A stretch of DNA of 64,000 bases, taken from contig NZ_CP121196.1 in the NCBI RefSeq assembly GCF_039994875.1, positions 4,712,001 through 4,776,000 on the forward strand. The letters run 5' to 3'. The notes beneath the pieces are model-generated. The model was not told the DNA's origin. It did not search any database and was given only the letters and a program-made list of their open reading frames with translations. The translations under genes and the position numbers were made by a program. Positions 58,148 to 64,000 of this stretch are shown piece after piece; position 1 is the stretch's first letter, and each line of letters starts with the position of its first letter. This DNA comes from Telmatobacter sp. DSM 110680 (GTDB lineage Bacteria; Acidobacteriota; Terriglobia; Terriglobales; Acidobacteriaceae).

Positions 58148-59598
58148 CGCCGGGTAGCGATACGGCTCTCGATTTTCTTCATGCACGTGCCACAGGTTTT
58201 TTTACCGGTGCACTGGAAACATGCAGTATCGCGACTGCCTTCGATCGGCGCCTACGCTTTGAGGGCAATACATTGCGGCGGCTTCTTCCGAACGGCAGCG
58301 GGCCCGAAGTCATCAATCTCGCCCAATTCAAACGCATTTTTGTGATCGCGATCGGTAAAGCGGCTGACTCGATGCTTGAGATCCTGCTGGATCGTATGAA
58401 ACGCCGAAAAGGTCTTCGCGGGATATGCTGCACGAAGTACCTTCCAAAGAAGCGCAACTGGCGTTTCCGCTACTTCGAGGGCGGCCACCCGCTTCCAAAC
58501 GAGGAATCATTTGCGGCGGCCCGCGCGGCTCTCGCAATGCTGAAGAAGGCGAAGAAGGACACGCTGGTCTTCTGTCTCATCTCAGGCGGGGGCTCCGCGA
58601 TGTTCGATCTGCCTCTCGATCCGCACATCAGTCTCGAAGATACACAGGCATTCCATCAAGCCCTGCTTGGCTCGGGCGCTCCGATCAATGAGATCAACAC
58701 CCTGCGAAAGCATTTCAGCGCTGTAAAGGGAGGCCGTCTGGCAATTGCCGCTCCAGAGGCACTGAAGGTTTCGTTGCTTGTCCCGGATGTGCCGCTGCGG
58801 ACACTCGATGCCCTCTCTTCGGGGCCTACGTCGCCGGATCATTCCACTGTCGATGAGGTGCACGAGATCCTCACGAAATATGATCTATCGGCGAAATTTA
58901 CGCCGCTGGTGCATGCGTTCTTTGAGCGCAAAGATTTGCCGGAGTCTCCTGGAAATAAAGCCTGGCGTCCACCATTTCTTTCCAGATTTCAGCGAAGCGA
59001 CCCCTCGCAGGCACGGCGCTTCACAGCCGCCGTCAACCTCACCGGTGAAGACGAGGCTTTTCGTGATTCAGTATTCGAAGTGCTTCTGTCGAGCCATGAC
59101 CTGGTCGAAAGCGCGCGCGACATGGCTCAAAAAGCCGGATACTTTGTCGCGATCGACAACTCCTGCGACGACTGGGACTACGCGGATGCAGCCCGTTATC
59201 TGCTTGATCGATTCCACGATCTGCGATCGCAACATCGTCGCTTCTGTCTCATTTCCGGCGGCGAGGTGACAGTCACCCTCAATCGCACGCCGGGGGCAGG
59301 AGGACGGAATCAGCAATTCGCCCTGGCATGCGCAATCGAACTGGCCCATTACCCCGGCGAGATGCTGACGGTCCTGAGCGCCGGTTCCGACGGGATCGAT
59401 GGCAATACCCCTAACGCCGGCGCCATTGCTGACCCAACGACCGTGGGGCGCGCCCTCGCCTTCGGCTTTAACCCTGAAGAATCACTACGCAGTTTCAACG
59501 CCTGTCCGCTGTTTACCGCGTTGGGAGACACGGTGGTGACGGGGCCTACCGGTCACAATCTGCGCGACCTGCGGCTCATGATCTCGGATAAACCTTAG
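58144..59598 (+). CDS. Glycerate 2-kinase (MOFRL type)
   Basis: Kinase of 484 residues, GckA/TtuD type, that converts glycerate to 2-phosphoglycerate. Motifs: IAIGKAADSML, CLISGGGSAMFDLPLD, KHFSAVKGGRLA, SGPTSPDHSTVDE, and the C-terminal MOFRL domain with CLISGGEVTVTL, GAGGRNQQFALAC, LSAGSDGIDGNTPNAGAIAD and TGPTGHNLRDLRLMI. The start overlaps the hydrolase stop. Placed before a LacI-type gene, which may regulate it or a sugar operon outside the window. Confidence 0.92.
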   Translation: MTPGSDTALDFLHARATGFFTGALETCSIATAFDRRLRFEGNTLRRLLPNGSGPEVINLAQFKRIFVIAIGKAADSMLEILLDRMKRRKGLRGICCTKYLPKKRNWRFRYFEGGHPLPNEESFAAARAALAMLKKAKKDTLVFCLISGGGSAMFDLPLDPHISLEDTQAFHQALLGSGAPINEINTLRKHFSAVKGGRLAIAAPEALKVSLLVPDVPLRTLDALSSGPTSPDHSTVDEVHEILTKYDLSAKFTPLVHAFFERKDLPESPGNKAWRPPFLSRFQRSDPSQARRFTAAVNLTGEDEAFRDSVFEVLLSSHDLVESARDMAQKAGYFVAIDNSCDDWDYADAARYLLDRFHDLRSQHRRFCLISGGEVTVTLNRTPGAGGRNQQFALACAIELAHYPGEMLTVLSAGSDGIDGNTPNAGAIADPTTVGRALAFGFNPEESLRSFNACPLFTALGDTVVTGPTGHNLRDLRLMISDKP

Positions 59599-59701
59599 AA
59601 GACGAGTTTATCCGCACCGGTTTGCCATCGAGATATAAGCCGCCGGGGCTATCATAGACCTTCGATTTTCATTTATCTTTAACTCTATTCAGGAATTACG
59701 A

Positions 59702-60754
59702 GTGACGCGAAAAGCAAGTCTAAAAGGCTCCGATAAAACGCCCGATATCCGGGCTGTGGCCGCATTGGCCAAGGTCTCCATTGCCACGGTTTCGCGCACT
59801 ATCAATGGCTCGCCAGTGGTGAGTGAAAAGCTCTCCAAGCGTGTATGGCAGGCAATCGAGCAGTTGAATTATTTTCCCAACACCCACGCGCGTACCCTCG
59901 TCTCAGGGCGCAGCCGTCTTTTTGGCATCATTGTCGAAAACATCACCAATCCGTTTTTCCCTGAATTAATTCAGAGCTTCGAAGAAACTGCAGTAGCGAA
60001 CGGCTATGAAATTCTGGTCAGCTCTTCCAATAGCGATCCGGCAGTGCTGACAACGTGTGTGCGTCGTATGCTCGAGCGGAAGGTGGAAGGCGTCGCGGTG
60101 CTCACTTTCGGCGAAGAAGAGCCCGTGCTCGATCAACTCTCGTTTCACGATGTGCCGGTCGTTCTTGCCGAATTCAAGCTGACCGAGCCAAAAGCCAGCA
60201 CAATTGTGCTCGACTACACTACCGGCATCCGGGCTGCGGTTGAACATCTCTCCGCGCTAGGTCATCGCAAGATCGGGTTCCTCGCGGGACCGCACAAGTT
60301 GCACTCCGCCATCACGCGACAAAACGACTTCCAGACGGCTATGCGGGAAAGCAAACTGCCCATCCAGAAGAAGTGGATTATTGAGTGCGACCATACGCTC
60401 AAGGGCGGTGTCGCTGGATTCGGTAAGCTGCAAGAGCTGAGCAGCCGGCCCACCGCAGTCATCTGTTCGAATGACATGACGGCTATCGGCGTTCTGCGAG
60501 CGGCTTACATGCAGGATTTGCGCGTGCCGCAAGATTTGTCCGTCATTGGGCTCGACGACATCGACTTCGCTGAATTCACGCTGCCTCCGCTTACCACGAT
60601 TCGGCTCGATCGTGCTGCATTGGCTCGTGCCGCATTCGACGCGCTTCGCCAACATGCGGAAGAACCTGGAAAGCTGGATCCTCAGCGTGAGTTCCTCGTA
60701 TCCACAAGTCTGGTAGTACGAGGATCGACAGCGCCACCGTCTGCCGGCGCCTAA
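59702..60754 (+). CDS. LacI family transcriptional regulator
   Basis: Regulator of 350 residues. N-terminal LacI helix-turn-helix (about 13-60: DIRAVAALAKVSIATVSRTINGS, QLNYFPNTHARTL, where the hinge helix would be), then a periplasmic-binding-protein-like effector domain (LFGIIVENITNPFFPELIQ, PTAVICSNDMTAIGVLRAAY, LSVIGLDDIDFAEFTLPPLTTI). It uses a GTG start with AGGAA 6-9 bases upstream. It follows the glycerate kinase gene by about 100 bases. Effector not known; sugar or glycerate catabolism is an inference from position. Confidence 0.92.
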   Translation: MTRKASLKGSDKTPDIRAVAALAKVSIATVSRTINGSPVVSEKLSKRVWQAIEQLNYFPNTHARTLVSGRSRLFGIIVENITNPFFPELIQSFEETAVANGYEILVSSSNSDPAVLTTCVRRMLERKVEGVAVLTFGEEEPVLDQLSFHDVPVVLAEFKLTEPKASTIVLDYTTGIRAAVEHLSALGHRKIGFLAGPHKLHSAITRQNDFQTAMRESKLPIQKKWIIECDHTLKGGVAGFGKLQELSSRPTAVICSNDMTAIGVLRAAYMQDLRVPQDLSVIGLDDIDFAEFTLPPLTTIRLDRAALARAAFDALRQHAEEPGKLDPQREFLVSTSLVVRGSTAPPSAGA

Positions 60755-60779
60755 CTGCGCTCTACTCTCGAGCTGAAAT

Positions 60780-61538
60780 CTAGACTAGAAGCAATTCTGC
60801 TTCTTCCTCTGGGATCGCGCGATCACGCATGGCAGCAATCTCTGCAAATGTTTCGTCGGCAGCAGCCCTGCGGTGCGGGTATACGCGTGGCTGGCCGAAT
60901 CGCAACTCTGCGTGAAAGCCCGGCACATTCAAAGTCCTCAGCAGGTGCGGACCAAAACTTTCATCGCCAAACCAGCAGAGCTCTCGTTCAGGAGTGCCGT
61001 CGCTGCCTAAATAACGAAGAGAAGCGGCGGTGACAGGACTGCCGGATCGGATGGCTGGCTCGAAAAGCCGGGAGTGGAACCGCAGCATATTTCCGTCAGT
61101 GCTGGTTCCCTCTGGGAAGAACAGAACAGGGATCGGGAGTTTGAGCCGCTCAGTAATGGTCGCTGCAACTTTGTCCGCGCTGGCCAGACTGGAACGATTG
61201 ATGAACAGGGTCCCACCGACGCGAGCCGCCTTTCCAAAGTAAGGCCATGTGCCAATCTCAGATTTGGCTACAAAGAAACATGGCATCGCCGCGCTGAGAA
61301 TCACAATATCGAGATAGCTCAGATGATTGGCAACCACCAATCCATGCGTCGGAATCGGCCCCACGACCTCGCAGCGAATATCCATGCTGCGCAATACGTG
61401 CGTACAAGTCTGCTGCACCCAGCGCGCTCGCCTCTCAAGCGTCCAAGGACCGCTGAGGCGCATGAGCCAGAACCGGCAGATGCTCGCAATCAGCACAACC
61501 ATCAGCGCCACAGCGCGCCGAAGCATCCTCACACTCAT
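60780..61538 (-). CDS. olsA: 1-acyl-glycerol-phosphate acyltransferase, PlsC/OlsA-like
   Basis: Membrane-bound acyltransferase of 252 residues. N-terminal hydrophobic segment (LMVVLIASICRFWLM), HX4D motif in VVANHLSYLDIV, FINRSSLASADK (block II), FPEGTSTDG (block III) and P-containing block IV (GSPVTAASLRY). The start overlaps the stop of the upstream OlsB-type gene by 4 bases, which points to the second step of ornithine lipid synthesis (O-acylation of lyso-ornithine lipid) rather than phosphatidic acid synthesis. Symbol is by context; the PlsC domain is certain. Confidence 0.85.
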   Translation of the reverse strand: MSVRMLRRAVALMVVLIASICRFWLMRLSGPWTLERRARWVQQTCTHVLRSMDIRCEVVGPIPTHGLVVANHLSYLDIVILSAAMPCFFVAKSEIGTWPYFGKAARVGGTLFINRSSLASADKVAATITERLKLPIPVLFFPEGTSTDGNMLRFHSRLFEPAIRSGSPVTAASLRYLGSDGTPERELCWFGDESFGPHLLRTLNVPGFHAELRFGQPRVYPHRRAAADETFAEIAAMRDRAIPEEEAELLLV

Positions 61539-62548
61539 TGCGTGAGCGGCGCCAGAAACCGGTTGCGTGCTGCCGCAGAAAGCATCTTCAGATCGAGCAA
61601 TGTGAGAAAGTCGATAGTGCCAAATTCACGATCCCATGCCGGTGGTGCGCAGATGCGCGCGCCAATGGTTAGATAAGTTCTTAATAACTTGGGAACCTTG
61701 GTTGGTATCGGAATCGGCATCGAAGTCTCTTGCAAGCCGGAAGCTGTCTGTGTCTCCCTGTCCTGCTGCTCGGTGGGACAAACATAAGCTGAAGTTGGTA
61801 CCGTCTCGAATTCCGGCGAAACCCGGTACCGCTCAAGTTCGCGATACATCAGCCATCCTTCAGCCGGGTCTTTTGAATTCAAAGAAGAGCAACCAACCAG
61901 ATAACGAAGCCCCATCTCGTTAGCATACTGCGCGATACCGCGCCATAACAACGTAAGTACCTCGGGCGTGCGATGTTCACGATCTATCGACGCGCGGCCG
62001 AGCTCTAATATGTCGTGCCGTAGTGGCTCATAAGGCGCGAATTTAAACTCCTGCTCCGAGTAATAACCCAGGTTCATCGCTGCAGTAATTCCCGACTGCA
62101 TGCGATAGGTTCCGATCACGCGATGATTCGTCTTGTCTTCAACCAGCAGATGTTCGCAGAAGATATCAAAGTGATCAGTGTCGATTCCTGTCTCGTACGA
62201 GCGCTCTAGACCTTCGCCCATCTCGATATTGAAAACCCTGAAACGCAGTCGGCATGCGGCTTCGCGGTCGTCTGCGCCCTGCGCGAGCCGCAATCTGTAA
62301 CCGCCAACTTCCGCGTGGATGCGCGGCTTGACCGGAATTGCCGGCAAACCTGAAAAAACAATTGTGGGTTGAGAATCCACCGGAGCGGTGGTCTGAGGTA
62401 ATAGTGCGAGAGGAGCCTTCTGCCCTGCTTGCGCAATCACGGGAGTAGTATCCGGCACAAATTGTAAGAGGAAGTTAAAGCTGGTGCAAAGAATCTGCAA
62501 ATATCTACTATTACGAATTGATGAATTAGTAACAAAAGAGCCCGCCAC
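61535..62548 (-). CDS. olsB: OlsB-like N-acyltransferase (ornithine lipid synthesis, first step)
   Basis: GNAT-fold acyltransferase of up to 337 residues. The region after about residue 80 has the OlsB features: RLAQGADDREAACRLRFRVF, DHFDIFCEHLLVED, GTYRMQSG, LELGRASIDREHR, QYANEMGLRYLVGCSSL, and YVCP. OlsB joins a 3-hydroxyacyl chain to ornithine; the adjacent OlsA-like gene would add the second acyl chain. The ATG at 62548 lies inside the terminator stem of the moaD gene (62538-62560), so the true start is probably further in, for example a GTG at about 62444 or 62459. The first ~45 residues in the long form read as low-complexity and not OlsB-like. Confidence 0.82.
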   Translation of the reverse strand: MAGSFVTNSSIRNSRYLQILCTSFNFLLQFVPDTTPVIAQAGQKAPLALLPQTTAPVDSQPTIVFSGLPAIPVKPRIHAEVGGYRLRLAQGADDREAACRLRFRVFNIEMGEGLERSYETGIDTDHFDIFCEHLLVEDKTNHRVIGTYRMQSGITAAMNLGYYSEQEFKFAPYEPLRHDILELGRASIDREHRTPEVLTLLWRGIAQYANEMGLRYLVGCSSLNSKDPAEGWLMYRELERYRVSPEFETVPTSAYVCPTEQQDRETQTASGLQETSMPIPIPTKVPKLLRTYLTIGARICAPPAWDREFGTIDFLTLLDLKMLSAAARNRFLAPLTQ

Positions 62549-62560
62549 TAAGGCAGGCTC
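62530..62560 (-). terminator. Rho-independent terminator of the thrC-moaD operon
   Basis: Stem GAGCCCGCC (62538-62546) / GGCAGGCTC (62552-62560) with one G-T wobble, 5-nt loop, followed on the minus strand by TTTTGTTA. It lies about 37 bases past the stop of the MoaD-like gene. Confidence 0.78.
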
Positions 62561-62571
62561 ATATGTCGAAC

Positions 62572-62587
62572 TGTGATCTATCTCACC
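62572..62587. promoter_or_regulatory. CRP/FNR-like operator candidate
   Basis: TGTGA-TCTATC-TCACC, nine of ten half-site positions of TGTGA-N6-TCACA. It lies upstream of the OlsB-type gene and just after the moaD stop. Confidence 0.45.
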
Positions 62588-62596
62588 TACTTATAC

Positions 62597-62872
62597 TCAA
62601 CCGCCTGCTATCGAAGGAATCACCAATACCTCATCACCTTCCTGGAAGTTATATTTGTCGTTGCCGAGGAAGCGGATATCTTCTTCATTGACATAGAAGT
62701 TGATGAAACGGCGAATTTGTCCGTCTTCTCCGCGCAGATGCTGGCGCAAGGCCGGAAAGCGACCTTCGATGTCGGTAACCAGCTCAGGAAGATTGGCCGC
62801 TGTGCTCGAAATCTCGCGCACATTGTTCGTGTGCTTCTGAAACGCGTTGGGCAGCAGAACTCTAACGGACAT
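62597..62872 (-). CDS. MoaD/ThiS-type sulfur carrier protein
   Basis: Ubiquitin-fold protein of 91 residues: VRVLLPNAFQK first strand, a helix with LPELVTDIEGRFPALRQHL, INFYVNEEDIRFL, EGDEVLVIPSIAGG. It ends in the Gly-Gly that is adenylated and thiocarboxylated in MoaD, ThiS and CysO. Its start overlaps the threonine synthase stop by 11 bases, so it is more likely a sulfur donor for amino acid synthesis (CysO-like) than for molybdopterin. No activating enzyme or hydrolase is in the window. Confidence 0.85.
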   Translation of the reverse strand: MSVRVLLPNAFQKHTNNVREISSTAANLPELVTDIEGRFPALRQHLRGEDGQIRRFINFYVNEEDIRFLGNDKYNFQEGDEVLVIPSIAGG

Positions 62873-64000
62873 TGCTTTCTCCTACCAGGCTCAATCCCTG
62901 AGTCGCTGAATCGTGGTTTGCAGCGTTGCGCTCTTCCACAAAATTTTCGAAATCGGTAAGGCGGGGACGAATTGCCGCTCTCTGTTCGTAAGCGCCGTCG
63001 AGGCAGTCCGTCGTCTTCAGTCCGTTTCCAGTAATGCAGGTAACCGTAAGTTCATCTTCCTCGATGCGGCCATGCGCATAGAGTCGCGCCGTCACCGCCG
63101 TGGTCACGCCGCCTGCCGTCTCCGTGAAGATGCCCTCGGTCTCCGCGAGTTCCTGAATCGCCGAAACGATCTCGACATCCGACACATCTTCGGCCCAGCC
63201 ACCCGTGCCGCGAATGACCCTCGCTGCGTACATGCCGTCGGCAGGATTGCCAATTGCCAGCGATCGCGCGATCGTATTCGGCCTCTGCGGCTCGATTACA
63301 TCGGTGCCGCCTTTTACAGCCTTCGCAATCGGAGAGCATCCTGTAGCTTGCGCGCCGAAGAACCGCACCGGCTTCTCATCCACAAGCCCAAGCTGAATCA
63401 GTTCATTGAATGCCTTCTTGATCTTCGTAATCAGCGAACCGCCCGCCATCGGCACAACCACGTTGTCAGGAAGCTTCCATCCGAGCTGTTCCGCAATCTC
63501 AAAGCCAACCGTCTTGGATCCCTCGGCGTAGTAAGGTCGCAGATTCACATTCACGAAGCCCCAGTTGTAGCGATCAGCGATCTGCGAGCACAGGCGATTC
63601 ACGTGGTCGTAGTTGCCGTCCACCCGAACCAGCGTCGCTCCATAGACCTGCGTGTTAAGAATCTTCGCCGGTTCAAGATCGGCTGGCACCAGGATGAAAG
63701 TCTTCAATCCCAGACGCGCTGCATGAGCGGCGACGGCATTAGCCAGGTTGCCTGTCGAACTGCAGCCAACCGTATCGAACCCGAAGTCCTGCGCGTTGGC
63801 CAGCGCCACGGCCACCACGCGATCCTTGAAGCTCAGCGTGGGCATGCATACAGCGTCGTTCTTGACGTAGAGATTCTTGGCGCCGAACTGGGCGCCCAGC
63901 CGCGGAGCCTTCACCAGCGGCGTCAGCCCCGACGGCGTCCGCGGAACGTAGCTATCCGCGACAGGCAGCAGCGCACGATAGCGCCACATGTCCAAAGGGC
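62862..64000 (-). CDS. thrC: Threonine synthase-type PLP enzyme (N-terminus outside window)
   Basis: PLP-dependent beta-family enzyme; 377 residues are visible from TTG 63995 but the frame is open through the right edge, so the true start is outside. Visible: GLTPLVKAPRLG, the PLP lysine in LSFKDRVVAVAL, the Ser/Thr-Gly-Asn substrate loop in SSTGNLANAVAAHAA, AGGSLITKIKKAF, and TETAGGVTTAVTARL. This is the threonine synthase family (O-phosphohomoserine to threonine). The overlapping sulfur carrier gene raises the possibility that the true product is Cys or homocysteine. The C-terminal ~40 residues (ENFVEERNAANHDS) look unstructured. Confidence 0.85.
   Translation of the reverse strand, partial: PLDMWRYRALLPVADSYVPRTPSGLTPLVKAPRLGAQFGAKNLYVKNDAVCMPTLSFKDRVVAVALANAQDFGFDTVGCSSTGNLANAVAAHAARLGLKTFILVPADLEPAKILNTQVYGATLVRVDGNYDHVNRLCSQIADRYNWGFVNVNLRPYYAEGSKTVGFEIAEQLGWKLPDNVVVPMAGGSLITKIKKAFNELIQLGLVDEKPVRFFGAQATGCSPIAKAVKGGTDVIEPQRPNTIARSLAIGNPADGMYAARVIRGTGGWAEDVSDVEIVSAIQELAETEGIFTETAGGVTTAVTARLYAHGRIEEDELTVTCITGNGLKTTDCLDGAYEQRAAIRPRLTDFENFVEERNAANHDSATQGLSLVGESNVR

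Overview
This window looks like chromosomal DNA of a member of the Acidobacteriota (Terriglobia-like). The main grounds are two full-length copies of the acidobacterial duplicated orphan permease type of MacB/FtsX-like ABC permease, moderately high GC with no mobile elements, a fused alpha/beta 2-oxoacid dehydrogenase E1, ornithine-lipid genes and an Hfq-like protein. This is inference from protein families; there is no rRNA in the window. I found no tRNA, CRISPR array, insertion sequence or prophage.

Positions 1-2039 carry a partial inositol monophosphatase gene, an Hfq-like gene and a PilZ-domain gene. Positions 2040-18524 form the most interesting block, a large c-type cytochrome island. 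It contains (a) a 16-haem cytochrome gene followed by an NHL beta-propeller gene; (b) an NtrC-type histidine kinase/response regulator pair; (c) two paralogous secreted tetrahaem cytochromes at 8426-9280 and 15279-16199; (d) between them a minus-strand block encoding a periplasmic prolyl isomerase, an outer-membrane beta-barrel, a second NHL protein and a 12-haem cytochrome, the last three with overlapping genes; and (e) two overlapping membrane-anchored TPR genes of the cytochrome-assembly type. I read this as an extracellular electron-transfer locus. It may include tetrahaem cytochrome nanowire subunits in the style of Geobacter OmcE, with their own export and conduit machinery. CRP/FNR-like palindromes (GTGA-N6-TCAC) lie in the cluster's promoter regions and in front of the HU/IHF and OlsB genes.

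Positions 18576-26390 hold envelope and housekeeping genes: an LpxL-like acyltransferase, a SYLF protein, a LuxR-type regulator with a degenerate receiver, an HU/IHF protein, a DUF3788 protein, PriA and polyphosphate glucokinase. Positions 26587-36598 hold the two permeases around an M28 peptidase, an ECF sigma factor coupled to a small membrane protein, a TPR protein and two small membrane proteins. Positions 36634-47104 carry a GH5 glycosidase, a family 4 uracil-DNA glycosylase, and the conserved order yicC-gmk-rpoZ ... coaBC, interrupted by an oppositely oriented membrane protein/XRE pair. Upstream of it are an MsbA-like exporter and the fused E1.

Positions 47180-64000 contain three tandem secreted paralogues of unknown function, an MscS channel, a DUF255 thioredoxin-like protein, a very large hybrid kinase with two kinase cores, glutathione peroxidase, an M20 peptidase, an alpha/beta hydrolase coupled to glycerate 2-kinase, a LacI regulator, an olsB-olsA pair for ornithine lipids, and a threonine synthase gene (cut by the window end) overlapping a MoaD/ThiS-type sulfur carrier gene.
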